64,000 bases of DNA. It comes from JADKAV01 sp037045455 (GTDB taxonomy: Bacteria > Actinomycetota > Actinomycetes > S36-B12 > UBA10799). Position 1 is the first letter of the stretch. Every line of letters begins with the position of its first letter. A program made the translations under genes and the position numbers. The DNA lies in contig JBAOIN010000012.1 in the NCBI GenBank assembly GCA_037045455.1, positions 186,001-250,000 on the forward strand, in the 5' to 3' direction. Positions 8,643-18,661 of the stretch are shown piece after piece. The notes beneath the pieces were generated by a model. It was not told the origin of the DNA, did no database searches, and worked only from the letters and a program-made list of their open reading frames with translations.

Positions 8643-10070
8643 AGCACGTCGACGTGCTGGTGGTCGGGTCCGGTGCCGGCGGTGCCACGACGGCTGCGAC
8701 CCTGGCACGGGCGGGCGTAGACACCCTGGTGCTGGAGGAAGGCCCGGACATCGCCGCGGGTGTCCTGCCGCAGTTCAGTCAGGACCAGATGCGTGCGCAG
8801 TACCGCAACCGGGGTCAGCTGGTGGCGCTTGGCATCCCGCCGATCGCCTATGCGGAAGGTCGTTGTGTCGGCGGCTCGACGGAGATCAACTCCGGGCTCT
8901 ACCACCCACCAAGCCCGGAACTGCTGGCGCGCTGGAGCCGGATCTGGCACATCGAAGGCCTCGACAGCCAGGACGTCGCACCGATCAGCGCCGCCCTGGA
9001 ACAGAACTTGAGTGTCGGCATGTTCCCGGGTCCGCTTCCTCCGGCGTCGCAGTTCCTGGCTGACGGTGCCAGGCAGCTGGGCTGGCGTGCCGTGGAGGTT
9101 CCGCGCTGGTACCGGCACGACCGCGGTGAGCGGCAGTCGATGTCGAGGACCTACTTGCAGGAAGCGGTGAAGGCCGGCGCGCAGATCCGCAGCGGTGCGT
9201 GGGTGCGGCGGCTGGAGGTGCACAACGGCCGAGCCGGCGCCGCTTGGGTGGAATATGCGGATGGCGGCACCGAGCGCATCGCGTTCGACGCCGCATTTGT
9301 CTGCGGCGGCGCCGTGCAGTCGCCCGCGCTGCTGCTGCGCAGCGGTATCCGGCGCAAGGTCGGCCGCACGCTCTCGCTGCACCCAACCGTCAAGGCGGTG
9401 GCCCGCAGCCCCCGCATCGGCAACGACCCGCGCGATGTCCCGGTGACGCAGGTCCGGGAGTTCGCCCCGAACATGACGATCGGGGGTTCGGCCACCGATC
9501 CCGCCCTGCTGGCACTGGCGCTGCTGGAAACCGCGGTGGGTGTGGGAGGTGTGACGGCAGTACGGCTTGGACGCCGGCATCTACTACGCAGCCATCCGCA
9601 GTCCCGGCCGGGGCCGCGTCCGGGTGTTGCCGAGAACGCGCGACCCGGTGGTGACGTTTCCGACCTCGCACAGGGACATGGCCCGGCTGCGCTCGGCACT
9701 GGGACGGCTGCTGCTGGTCCTGCTCGCCGCTGGGGCCGAAGAGGTGGTGCCGAGCGTGGGCGGCGGCGAGGCGATCAGGGCACCTGAGCAGATTCCGCAA
9801 GAGGTGCAGCGGCTGACCCGTCGCACGGCTGAACTGATGACCGTGCACGTGTGCTCCTCGGTGCCGATGGGGGAGGACCGGGCGCGCTGCGCGGTGGACT
9901 CGTTCGGGGCCAGTCACGAGGTGGCGGGCCTGTATGTCAACGACGCGTCGATCATCAACGAGGCCCCGGGCATCAACCCGCAGGGCACGCTGATGGCGCT
10001 GGCCATCCGCAACGCCGAGCACTTCCTGCGCAGCCGGGGTCAGCAGCCGCCCCCGCGGGAGTTCGCATGA
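8639..10070 (+). CDS. GMC-family FAD-dependent oxidoreductase (frameshifted)
   Basis: Flavoprotein alcohol or sugar oxidoreductase. The N-terminal dinucleotide-binding site is VLVVGSGAGGATTAATLARAG; GRCVGGSTEINSG is the second FAD motif. The C-terminal domain contains MTVHVCSSVPMG and YVNDASIINEAPGINPQGT, equivalent to the GMC C-terminal signature with the Asn/His region. The frame changes near 9557: the sequence reads a stop where DGQYGLDAGIYYAAIRS is expected, and adding one C restores it. Corrected length is about 477 residues. It overlaps its neighbours on both sides (GTGA and ATGA). Substrate unknown; the setting suggests oxidation of a sugar or lipid precursor of the glycan. Confidence 0.85.
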
Positions 10071-11080
10071 CCCTGATCGTGACCGGTGCCGCGGGCTGGT
10101 TCGGCCGGGCATTCCTGGACCTCCTGGCCCAAGGCGACCCGCAGGATGTGCGAGTAGTCGTGCACCATCCGGCCGACGTCCCGCTGGTGTCCGCAGCTGT
10201 TCCCTGGGCTGCGATACACGTGGCCGATCTGACGCAGCCCGGTGCCGTCGCCGATGTCTTCGCCGGTGTGCGCGAGTGTGAGGTCGTACACGCGGCGGGC
10301 GTTATCCATCCGCGGTCGGTGGCGCAGTTCGAGCGGGTCAATGCCGATGCCACGCGCAACGTCGTTCAGCAGGCGGTGGCGGCAGGGGTTCGTCGCTTCG
10401 TGCACATCTCCAGCAACTCCGCGATCGGCACCAACCCCGGTCCTGAGGACGTGTTCCGGGACGAGGAGCCTTACAACCCGTACCTGGGCTACGGCCGGTC
10501 CAAGATGCTCGGGGAACTCGCCGCCACCCAGGTGCTCTCCGAGGCTGCCATTCCCGGGCGTGATCCTGCGGCCGCCCTGGTTCTACGGCCGCTTCCAGCC
10601 CGACCGGCAGGCGCGCTTCCTTAAGACCGTGCGGTCCGGCCGATTCCCGCTGGTCGGGTGATGGCAGTAACCGCAGGTCGATGGTCGATGTGGACTCCTT
10701 GGCGCAGGCTGCATCGCTGGCGCTGCGCGCGGACACCCACGGAGTGCGCCGGTACTGGATCGCCGATGCCCATCCCTACGCCATGACCGACATCCTCGCG
10801 GCGGTCCAGCAAGCGGCCCGGTTGGAAGGGTCTGCCGGCGCGGGCAGGCCATCTGCGATTGCCGGCAGTGGCCGGCACGGTCGCCCGCCGCGTGGACGCC
10901 GCCCTGCAGCGTCGCGGCCGCTACCAGCAGGAGATTCACGTTGCCGGTGAACTGGACCTGACGATCGCGTGCAGCGTCGAAGGAGCCGTGCGCGACCTGG
11001 GCTTCGAGCCTGCCAGCGACCTGGTCGAGGGCATGCGCCGCAGCTACCGGTGGGCGCTGCAGCACGGACAGGACGTCTGA
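10067..11080 (+). CDS. NAD(P)-dependent epimerase/dehydratase, SDR family (three frameshifts)
   Basis: Extended short-chain dehydrogenase. It begins MTLIVTGAAGWFGRAFLDLL (Rossmann GxxGxxG), has VVHAAGVIHP, the SSNSAIG active-site serine region and the catalytic YGRSK. Frame changes lie near 10555-10562 (before VILRPPWFYGRFQ), near 10656-10660 (FPLVG into DGSNRRSM) and near 10826-10830 (RLEG into LPARAGHLRLPAVAG); two coincide with GGG runs. Corrected length is about 337 residues. Start ATG overlaps the preceding stop (ATGA). Probably a nucleotide-sugar epimerase or reductase; substrate unknown. Confidence 0.82.
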
Positions 11081-12018
11081 TGCGTGCCGTGGTGACCGGA
11101 GGGTCCGGCTACTTCGGAGATGTGCTGTGCTCGGCGCTGGTGCAGCAGGGCCATGACGTGGTCAACCTCGACATCAGTCCGGTCAGCCAGCCCGGGGTCG
11201 AGTTCGTCGAGGCCGACATCCGCGACCGGGAGCGGGTACGCGCCGCCTTCGCTCATGCCGACGTGGTCTTTCACAACGTGGCGCAGGTGCCACTGGCTCG
11301 CGATGCCAGCCTGTTCGACTCGGTGAACCGGGAAGGAACGGCGGCCATGTTATGGGCAGCCGAGCGAGCCGGTGTGGGCAAGGTGGTCTACACGTCCTCC
11401 TCGGCCGTGTACGGCGTGCCTGCGCGCAACCCAGTCACCGAAGCCACCGCTCCAGCGCCGCGTGAGGCGTACGGAAGAGCCAAACTCGACGGCGAACTGC
11501 TATGCACCGCCGCAGTCACCCGGGGCCAGGATGTGACAATCGTTCGGCCCCGTACGATCGTCGGTCACGGCCGGCTGGGGATCTTTGCGATCCTCTTCGA
11601 CTGGGTGGCCGACGGCGCCGACACGGTCGTGTTCGACGGTGGCCGCAACCGGTACCAGTTCGTCCACGCAGCCGACCTGGCGCACGCCTGCCTGCTCGCA
11701 GGAGCCAGGCCGGGTCCGGCGGCCTACAACATCGGTGCTCAGGAGTTCGGCACCATGCGCGAGACACTGCAGGCTCTGTGCGACCACGCCGGGACGGGTG
11801 CGCGGGTGCGCTCCGTACCGAGCCGGATGGCAGCACCGCTCATGAAGGCAGCGTCCCGTTCTGGGCTGGCTCCCTTCGCCGACTACCACTGGCTGATGTA
11901 CGCCCGGGACTTCTGGTTCGACACGACGGCAGCCCAGCAGGATCTCGGCTGGCACGCGCAGTTCTCGAACGCGGACATGGTCATCGAGGCCTACGACTGG
12001 TTCCTGCGCCCATCGTGA
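11080..12018 (+). CDS. NAD-dependent epimerase/dehydratase, SDR family
   Basis: Intact 312-residue extended SDR starting MRAVVTGGSGYFGDVLCSAL. The Rossmann glycine motif GGSGYFG, the acidic residue after strand 2 (NLDIS), the SSSAVYG serine region and the catalytic YGRAK are all visible. ATG overlaps the stop of the previous SDR as TGATG. The two SDRs are only distantly alike, so they probably act on successive intermediates. Product unknown; a UDP- or dTDP-sugar epimerase/reductase or a 3-beta-hydroxysteroid-type dehydrogenase fits. Confidence 0.83.
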   Translation: MRAVVTGGSGYFGDVLCSALVQQGHDVVNLDISPVSQPGVEFVEADIRDRERVRAAFAHADVVFHNVAQVPLARDASLFDSVNREGTAAMLWAAERAGVGKVVYTSSSAVYGVPARNPVTEATAPAPREAYGRAKLDGELLCTAAVTRGQDVTIVRPRTIVGHGRLGIFAILFDWVADGADTVVFDGGRNRYQFVHAADLAHACLLAGARPGPAAYNIGAQEFGTMRETLQALCDHAGTGARVRSVPSRMAAPLMKAASRSGLAPFADYHWLMYARDFWFDTTAAQQDLGWHAQFSNADMVIEAYDWFLRPS

Positions 12019-12183
12019 CGACCTCAGCGGACCAAGCCACCACCGGTCGGGGGTGAAGCAGGGGGTGCTGGGCGGAGTCAAGCGCGTCGTCAGGAGCTTG
12101 CCTACGGTCCGCTAGAGGCATCGTGCCCGAGCCGACGTTGGCTTCTTGACGCTAGGCACGCTATGCGCGTCGCACTCCGCGAA

Positions 12184-12588
12184 CTAGAAGAACACCCACC
12201 GCTTGTAGGCGAAGAAGCGGCCGACCGTGGCTATGGCCGTGGCCAAGGCCTTGATCAGGTTGAGCAGCAGGGCGTCCGGTTGCCACAGCAGTTCGCCACC
12301 TACCACGACTGCCTCGATGAATGCGACGGCCGCGAGATTGATGCCGGCGAACGCGCTATAGGCATGCCACAGGGACTTGATCTCACGGTGGGCGAACGTC
12401 CACTTGTAGTTGCCCACGAAAGCAAACGTCATGGACAGGAAGAGCGCCACGGCGTTCGCTGCCCAGACAGGCCAGCCCCACCAGATCAAGGCGTTGAAGA
12501 GTGCGAAGTCCAGAACCACCGCGAGGATCCCGACGACAAGGAAACCGGTCACCTCCTTGCGGTGGTGCGCCGTCTGTTGTGTGGTCAT
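12184..12588 (-). CDS. GtrA-family membrane protein
   Basis: A 134-residue protein with four predicted transmembrane helices (VTGFLVVGILAVVLDFALFN is the first) and the conserved NYKWTF motif of GtrA proteins. GtrA proteins are thought to flip or help present polyprenyl-linked sugars for wall or surface glycan modification. ATG at 12588 is preferred because it overlaps the upstream glycosyltransferase stop (ATGA at 12585-12588); a start nine bases upstream is possible. Confidence 0.86.
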   Translation of the reverse strand: MTTQQTAHHRKEVTGFLVVGILAVVLDFALFNALIWWGWPVWAANAVALFLSMTFAFVGNYKWTFAHREIKSLWHAYSAFAGINLAAVAFIEAVVVGGELLWQPDALLLNLIKALATAIATVGRFFAYKRWVFF

Positions 12589-13436
12589 CGGGCCCACAGG
12601 CTGCCGAGCCGCAGCAGCAGCGCGCGGCGCCGCGGGATCTCGTGGCGTGCCAGCACCCGGTCGAAGTGGCCGACTGCTATCTGCTCGAGGTCCGGATCAG
12701 CCGGGCCGGGCAGGCGCAGCAGGGCTTGCGCCGCGGCCTGCACCCAGAGCACCCGCGAGCGTAGCTGCGGCCGCGCGGCGAAGTCCGTAACCGAGCCGAT
12801 CCGCAGCCTGCGCAGACCATCGCCGGTCACCTGGCCGGTATGGCGTGTGTAATCCATGAGCGGTGCGTCAATGAAGTCGAGCTTCCCAAGCCGCAGGGCA
12901 ACCGTCGCCAACCACTGGTCGTGCCAGCCGCGCCACTGCGGGGAGGGAAAGGGTAATGCCGCCTGTCGAACCTCGGGAGTGATCTTCAAAGCGGCGCCGG
13001 AGACGACGTTCATCAGCAGGATCCCGGCCGGGGTCAGGGATTCCGGCGGGGTCACGAATCGCTCGCGCAGCACCTTGCCGTCCTGGGCCACGACCCGCAT
13101 CGCGCAGAAGGCGGGACACGGGGTTGCCAGCATTCGCTCCATCTTGTCCGGGTACCAGTAGTCGTCCTGGTCGCACAGGAAGACCGGTACGGAGTTCGCG
13201 GCCTCCCACATGAGCAACTCGAACGCCCGGTAGGCCCCCTGTCGCGCCCTCGCGGGCAGCAGGCGGAAGCGTGGATCCGTAGTGGACAGGGCTTCGACCT
13301 CTGCCCGAACGGTCGACGAGTCGTCGAAGATCAGACAGGTCCAGTCCTCGATGGTCTGCGACCGAATGGAGTCGAGCTGGCGCCTGAGCAACGCAGTTGG
13401 GGGATTGTGGGTGGCCAGCACGATCTGCGCCCTCAC
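12585..13436 (-). CDS. Family 2 glycosyltransferase
   Basis: GT-A fold cytoplasmic glycosyltransferase, 283 residues. The nucleotide site begins IVLATHNPPTALLRRQLDSI; IFDDSS and the metal-binding FLCDQDDYWYPDKM (DxD-like) are present, with a C-terminal GWHDQWLA motif at the usual acceptor-site position. This resembles rhamnosyl- or galactosyltransferases of surface polysaccharide clusters, but the sugar cannot be read from sequence. It is divergent from rfbC and followed by gtrA with an overlapping stop/start. Confidence 0.85.
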   Translation of the reverse strand: MRAQIVLATHNPPTALLRRQLDSIRSQTIEDWTCLIFDDSSTVRAEVEALSTTDPRFRLLPARARQGAYRAFELLMWEAANSVPVFLCDQDDYWYPDKMERMLATPCPAFCAMRVVAQDGKVLRERFVTPPESLTPAGILLMNVVSGAALKITPEVRQAALPFPSPQWRGWHDQWLATVALRLGKLDFIDAPLMDYTRHTGQVTGDGLRRLRIGSVTDFAARPQLRSRVLWVQAAAQALLRLPGPADPDLEQIAVGHFDRVLARHEIPRRRALLLRLGSLWAR

Positions 13437-13449
13437 GATGACGATTCTA
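13434..13449 (-). promoter_or_regulatory. Candidate leaderless promoter of the family 2 glycosyltransferase
   Basis: On the minus strand TAGAAT (13449-13444) is followed by 7 nt and then GTG at 13436. The -10 box matches the consensus well and no Shine-Dalgarno sequence fits between, so a leaderless transcript is likely. Confidence 0.5.
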
Positions 13450-13519
13450 GGCCCGGGCCAGACGTTGTTGATCGAACGCCCTACGATGCGGGGGACGACA
13501 AGTCGAGAGGACGCAGCGC

Positions 13520-14116
13520 ATGGATTTCGAGGTGCTCCCCATCGCGGGTGCGTTGGTCATCACGCCCCGGCAGCACGGCGACGAGCGGGGCACGTTCTTC
13601 GAATGGTTCAAGGCGCCAACCCTGACCGAGCGCGTGGGGCATGAGTTCACCGTGGCACAGGCAAATTGTTCGATCTCGACTCGCGGGACCCTGCGCGGCA
13701 TCCACTACGCGGACGTACCGCCTGGGCAGGCGAAGTACGTAACCTGCTTGTCCGGCCAGGTGCTGGACGTCATCGTGGATCTGCGCGTTGGCTCGCCGAC
13801 GTTCGGCACCTGGGACAGCGTGGTCCTAGACACAAAGACCCGGAAGTTGGTCTACATCCCTGAGGGTCTCGGGCACGGCTTCGTGGCACTCGAGGACGAC
13901 TCGACGGTGGTGTATCTGTGCAGCACCACCTACAACCCGTCAGGTGAGCGCGAGGTCGACCCGTTCGACCCGGACCTGAGCATCGACTGGGGGATCAGCA
14001 AGGAGCAGGCGTCGCTGTCGGCCAAGGACGCCGCAGCACCCGGGCTTGCCCTGGCTCAGGAGCAGGGACTGCTCCCGGACTACGAGGTATGCCAGGAGTT
14101 CCTGCGGGGACGCTGA
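13520..14116 (+). CDS. rfbC: dTDP-4-dehydrorhamnose 3,5-epimerase
   Basis: Third enzyme of dTDP-L-rhamnose synthesis; cupin fold, 198 residues. DERGTFFEWFK is the substrate-binding start, RGTLRGIHY holds the catalytic His, VVDLRVGSPTFGTW and YIPEGLGHGF are family signatures, and VVYLCST holds the catalytic Tyr. The intact rmlD, rmlB and rmlA homologues are 12 kb to the right, so the pathway is complete but split. The stop directly abuts the stop of the convergent sulfotransferase, sharing the palindrome TGATCA. Confidence 0.95.
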   Translation: MDFEVLPIAGALVITPRQHGDERGTFFEWFKAPTLTERVGHEFTVAQANCSISTRGTLRGIHYADVPPGQAKYVTCLSGQVLDVIVDLRVGSPTFGTWDSVVLDTKTRKLVYIPEGLGHGFVALEDDSTVVYLCSTTYNPSGEREVDPFDPDLSIDWGISKEQASLSAKDAAAPGLALAQEQGLLPDYEVCQEFLRGR

Positions 14117-15007
14117 TCAGGGCAGCCGGGCACGCAGCCGCGTCCACGCCGAAGGCCGCTCGGCCGGGGCAGGGTGTGCATGTTGCCGCAGTTCCCAGTT
14201 CTCGCTGAGATCGGCAAGCGCCTCCGCGGCCCAGTCCGGCACTGCGACCGGGTTGGGTAACTCGCGACCGCTGACGCCGTGCAGATCAGCGAGCTCGCGG
14301 TACATCTCCTCGAGGCTGCGGGCCAGCCCCTCCGCGTAACCCTGTAGAGGCGCGGACTGCTGACGGAGCAAGCGCGGTTCCAGCCCTTCCACGACATGTG
14401 CCGGGCCGGCCGCGCGTACGCCTGTCGCGGTCAGGAACGAGCACAGTGCCTGACCGGCCCCGAGTGGGTTCGCCAGTGTGCGATCGACGTCCAAGACGAG
14501 CACATCCCGCCCCGCGACCCGCTTGAAAAGCGCCCGGTTGTAGGCGACCCAGAGCGCCAGGCCGCGCCGCAGGGGCATGCCGTTGCGCACATTTAGGGAC
14601 ATGGCCACAGCCCGTGGTGAGCGGACGGCAGCCACAACCGGTAGGCGTCGCAGAGCCAGTCGATCCCACAGCGGCAGCAGCAGGCACAAGCGGGGGTCCT
14701 TCACCATGCCCCCGGCGGGCCAGCGCTGGAACAGATCCAACTCCGTGCGATCGCGCTCCAAGCGATGGTCGTCGAGGTTGGCCCATGCCGAGTCCGGAAC
14801 GTGCGGCGGCGCCCACCAAGAGCCGCCCAGATCAGCCAGCCAGGCATCGTTGAACGCCACCACGTCGCGACGTTCATACAGACCGCGGGGGTTGGCCGCG
14901 TCCACGTCGAACAGCGGACCGTCACCCAGCGGGGCGCCGGCCCGAACCGCCCATTCGGCGAGCATGCTCGTGGCCGAGCGGTGCATGCCGGTGATCACGA
15001 CTGCCAT
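14117..15007 (-). CDS. Sulfotransferase-family protein
   Basis: A 296-residue protein opening MAVVITGMHRSATSMLAEW, the 5'-phosphosulfate-binding loop of PAPS-dependent sulfotransferases. GMVKDPRLCLLLPLW and VVAAVRSPRAVAMSLNVRNG give the 3'-phosphate site with its Arg and Ser. Such proteins transfer sulfate to a sugar hydroxyl or lipid; some relatives in glycan clusters are only related in fold. It is the last gene of a long leftward operon, 4 bp after the glycosyltransferase-methyltransferase gene. Confidence 0.82.
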   Translation of the reverse strand: MAVVITGMHRSATSMLAEWAVRAGAPLGDGPLFDVDAANPRGLYERRDVVAFNDAWLADLGGSWWAPPHVPDSAWANLDDHRLERDRTELDLFQRWPAGGMVKDPRLCLLLPLWDRLALRRLPVVAAVRSPRAVAMSLNVRNGMPLRRGLALWVAYNRALFKRVAGRDVLVLDVDRTLANPLGAGQALCSFLTATGVRAAGPAHVVEGLEPRLLRQQSAPLQGYAEGLARSLEEMYRELADLHGVSGRELPNPVAVPDWAAEALADLSENWELRQHAHPAPAERPSAWTRLRARLP

Positions 15008-15011
15008 TGCT

Positions 15012-16813
15012 CAGGACCCGCCGGTGGCCTTGCGCCGGTAGTCGTGGAACTGGGCGGCATGCACGTAGAACCGGCGAAGGTCGTCCTGTTCGCCGGGGGT
15101 GCCCTCGAACATGAACTTCAGCAGGGGATGCTCGTCGGACGGTCACCGCCCGGCTTGCGCCAGACTCCGAGGCCGAAACCGTGCCGGAACGCGAACGTCT
15201 CGCCTTCCCGCTCATAGCGCAACTCGTCCCAAAAACGCCACACACCGAAGTCCTTCATCCGCGCCTCAGTGTCGTGAAACAGGACGATGCCGCCCGGTGC
15301 GACCTTCGCGTTCCCACGTCGTGAAGTCCTCTTTGACCGCGTCATAGGTGTGCAGGCCGTCGATATGCAGCAGGTCGATGCTCTCGTCCTCGAAGTGGTC
15401 GAGCGCCTCGTGGAAGTACATCCGCATCAGGTAGGAGAAGCCCGGGTAGCGTGGTGCGGCTGACGGCGGCAACGCTCTCCCACACGCTCTCGTCGTAGGC
15501 GCCGGTGTGCTGCTCGCCCTCCCACGTGTCCACCGCGTAGCACATCGTGTCGAGGTCGTGCTCCTGAACCGACTGGCAGAAGGCGAAGTAGGACATCCCG
15601 GCCTGCGTACCCGAGTTCGACCAGCCGCTCGCGGCTTCGTGGCAGCCACGAGGTCGTAGCCGAACTGGATGTGGTCGATCCAGGTGCTGAAGACGATGTG
15701 GCGCGGGTAGAAGTGCCGGATGGAGTCGGGCAGGTAGATCGACACGTCGTCACCTTCCTGTGGCGGCTGGACGGGGGCGCCCGTCGGGTTGGCAAGCAGG
15801 TGTGGATCGATCACCACGGGCTCATCCTGCCACGCGGGTTCTGGTGGGAGCCGGCGCATCATGGCCGCGAACCGGTCGCGTCCTTGCACCGCAGAGTAGT
15901 GCAGGAACTCCAAGGCCCGGGGCGTCCACGGTGCCGAACAGCATCGGCTCCCGCAGCGGGGAGTGAAACTCCGATCCGCGGATCTCGACGTACCGGTCGC
16001 GGAACTGCAGCGAGCTTGTCCTCTCGCTGGTCATCCTGGGAGGTGGTGACGCCGCCGTGGAACTGGTGGAAACTCGCTTCTCCCGGCAGGATCACCAGCT
16101 GGGTCTGTGGCAACTCGGCCAGCTCGCGGAAGAGGTCGGGGTTCAACGCTCCGCCGCCGACCTGGTCGAAGCGCACGTGCGGTCCGCCCATGGCAGTGAT
16201 CGCCGAGCGGGTGGCGAACATGGCAGTTCGATTCCATCAGCGGGTGCAGGTAGCCGTAGGGGTTGCCGCCGCCGTGCGACCGAGTTGGCAAACAGGACAT
16301 ACCCGTCCTCGCGCCAAGGGATGGATTTCAGAAGATCCCGCTCGGTCGCGGGCGGCCTGAGCCGCGCTGGTTGAGATGGTCGGCGTCCCCGAGGTGGAAA
16401 CCGGCCGTCGCGACCAGGGCGTCGGGGAACGCCGTGAACGCGTCTGCGACGTTGCGCAGCACGCCGGGAGTCACCATGCGGGCGCCGTCCACCATGAGCC
16501 CGATGACATCCGCCGCGAGCGGCGTTGATTCCCTCCCGCAGCGCCCACACCGGCGAGGTGCCCGACTCCTGGCGCGGCAGGTAGCGGAATTCCGGCCCGA
16601 GCCGTTCCACCGCGCGCCGCTTGAGGTTGTGCTTGGACAGGTTCTCGACGACAACGACCTCGTACTCGACATCCGTCGATGTCGCGCTGGTACTCGCCGG
16701 GACAGGGTGTACAGGGTGTTCATGGCTTGCCGGGGCATGTCGTACACCACCACGACGACGGAGATGGTCGGCACGGTTTGCGATGCAGGCCGTGGCCTGC
16801 GCAAACCGATCAC
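15012..16813 (-). CDS. Glycosyltransferase (GT2-like) fused to class I SAM methyltransferase (many frameshifts)
   Basis: Two domains in about 600 residues. The N-terminal glycosyltransferase starts VPTISVVVVVYDMPRQAMNT and contains LMVDGARMVTPGVL and PGEASFHQFHGGVTT, shared with the next two genes. The C-terminal domain is a class I methyltransferase: FGYDLVAATKPRRLVELG (SAM loop), YAVDTWEGEQHTGAYDESVW, IDLLHIDGLHTYDAVKEDF and GGIVLFHDTEARMKDFGVW, as in CmcI/Methyltransf_24 proteins. One uninterrupted frame (about 15913-15630) joins the end of the first domain (LEFLHYSA) to the start of the second, so the fusion is real. At least eight frame changes occur, including near 15138, 15300, 15450 and 15620. 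GTG at 16813 overlaps the preceding stop. Confidence 0.78.
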
Positions 16814-17726
16814 GGTGGCACCTGGGTCCGTAGGGCGTACGAGGAACTGAACTCGAGCGCGGGCAGCGCCCAGCCCGTGACCGCCCCGAGCAGGCGGTGC
16901 GGCGTCTCGGCGAACGTGTAATGGGTTCCCCGGATCTGGGCGTACTGGTCGCGGAAGGCCGCGAGCAGGTCCTCGCGATCGTCGCTGGCCGTTGTGGTGA
17001 CGCCGCCGTGGAACTGGTGGAATGTGCCCTCGCCGGGCGTGACGAACAGTTGCGCGCCCCTGCGCTCCACCAAGCGCTTGTAGAGATCCAGGTTGACCAT
17101 GCCCCCGCCCACCATGTCGAAGCGGGTCTCGACGCCGCCGATCTGCTCGTAGGCACTACGGCTGAAGAACACGCAGTTGCTCTCCATGAGCGGCAGCAGG
17201 TAGCCGTGCTGGTGCCGGCCGCGGAAGAACGTCGAGACCTCGAACAGCCGGTAACCGTCGGTCAGCCAGTTGATGCGCGTCCAGCAGGCGGCTGCTCGAC
17301 CTCTTCGTCGTGGCCGGGGTTGCGGTGCTGCTCGTTGGCTCCCAGGTGGTAGCCGGGGATCGCGACCACGGCGTCCTCGGTGATCCGGAACGCTGCAGAC
17401 GCGTAGTGCAGCACCCGCGGTGTCACCATGCGGGCACCGTCGATCACCAGGCCGAGGTGGTCGCTGCGCGCTTCCCCGATCCCGAAGACAAGCGCAGGAA
17501 CCGGCGACCGTCCCTCATTGGCCCGCAGGAAGAACCGGATATTGGGCGCGATGGCGCACGCACGCTCTTCCCCTAATAGGTCCTCGGACTCGTTCTCGAC
17601 GACGATGATCTCGAAGTCCGCGGGGTCCATGTGCAACTGGTAGGGGGCGGCGAACGACCGCAGCGTGTTCTCGGCCTGCCGGGACATCCGGTGCACGACG
17701 ACCACGATGGACAGCCGAACGCTCAT
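16810..17726 (-). CDS. GT2-like glycosyltransferase, middle of three tandem paralogues (frameshifted)
   Basis: Starts MSVRLSIVVVVHRMSRQAEN; contains LVIDGARMVTPRVL near residue 110, MVGGGMVNLDLYKRLVER, and PGEGTFHQFHGGVTT. The GGGxVNLDLY segment probably lies in the acceptor part. The frame changes near 17278, where EQPPAGR should run into INWLTDGYRLFEV. Corrected length is about 305 residues. ATG at 17726 overlaps the upstream stop (ATGA) and its own stop overlaps the next GTG. Donor and acceptor unknown. Confidence 0.8.
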
Positions 17727-18661
17727 CCGCTGTGGGCCTCCGTCCACTTGCGCACCGACGCGCCCAGGAATGGCATGGCGCTGCTCCCGATCCTGCCGAA
17801 CAGCAGCGGCGTCTGCATGGGCGGGGCGTGCACTTCCCCACGCAGCGCCTCGTACTCCGCGCGCATCTGCTCCAGCAGCGCTTCGCGGTCCACGCCCGGT
17901 GCGCCGGTCGTGGCACCGCCGTGGAACTGGTGGAAGGTGCCCTCGCCGGGCAGCAACACGAGCATCCCGGCGTCGACGGCCCGCCGGTAGAAGTCAAGGT
18001 TGACATAACCGCCGCCGAGACTGCGGAAGCCCTCGTCGAAGCCGCCCAGCCGGCGGTAGAGCCGGCGCGGGACCGCGATGCAGTTGCTCTCCCCGATCGG
18101 CTGCAGATAGCCGCCGCTGCACGAGGCACTCGGCACCGCCATCTTGAACAGTCGGTAGCCGTCCCCGCGCCAGTCCAGCTGCTCCAAGGCGCGCTGCTCC
18201 TGCTCGGCGCCGTACCCGTTACGGACCGCCTCCTGGTGGAGTTGCTCGCCGAGGTGGTAGCCGGGCACGCTCACGACCACAGAGGGACCGAGTCGCTGAG
18301 CGGCCAGGGTGCCGTGCACGACCCCGGGGGTGACCATGCGGGCGCCGTCGACCATGACGGCGATGGTGTCGCCGCGGGCCAGACGTGCACCGTGGTTGAT
18401 CGCGGCCGCCGGTGACTGCGACCGGTCGTTGCGGAGCAGGTACCGCACATTCGGCGCCAGCATGCGGGCCGGTGTCTCCCCGAGCAGGTTGGCCGACATG
18501 TTCTCGACGACCACGATCTCGTAGTCGTGCGCGCTGACGCCGTGCTGGTGGGCGGGACTCAGGCTCAGGACCGTGTTCGCTGCCTGCTGCGGCATGTCGT
18601 AGACGATCACGACGACACTCAGACGAGGGCGGGAGCGTCGCAACGCGGCACCGCGCCTCAC
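17723..18661 (-). CDS. GT2-like glycosyltransferase, first of three tandem paralogues
   Basis: Intact 312-residue member of the triplet: RLSVVVIVYDMPQQAANTVL at the N-terminus, EIVVVENMSANLLGE, VMVDGARMVTPGVV, a GESNCIAV segment, GGGYVNLDFYRRAVDAGM and PGEGTFHQFHGGATT. The usual DxD of GT2 enzymes is replaced by the DGAR motif in all three paralogues. GTG at 18661 overlaps the acyltransferase stop (GTGA). This intact copy is the best reference for repairing its two neighbours. Confidence 0.82.
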   Translation of the reverse strand: MRRGAALRRSRPRLSVVVIVYDMPQQAANTVLSLSPAHQHGVSAHDYEIVVVENMSANLLGETPARMLAPNVRYLLRNDRSQSPAAAINHGARLARGDTIAVMVDGARMVTPGVVHGTLAAQRLGPSVVVSVPGYHLGEQLHQEAVRNGYGAEQEQRALEQLDWRGDGYRLFKMAVPSASCSGGYLQPIGESNCIAVPRRLYRRLGGFDEGFRSLGGGYVNLDFYRRAVDAGMLVLLPGEGTFHQFHGGATTGAPGVDREALLEQMRAEYEALRGEVHAPPMQTPLLFGRIGSSAMPFLGASVRKWTEAHSG

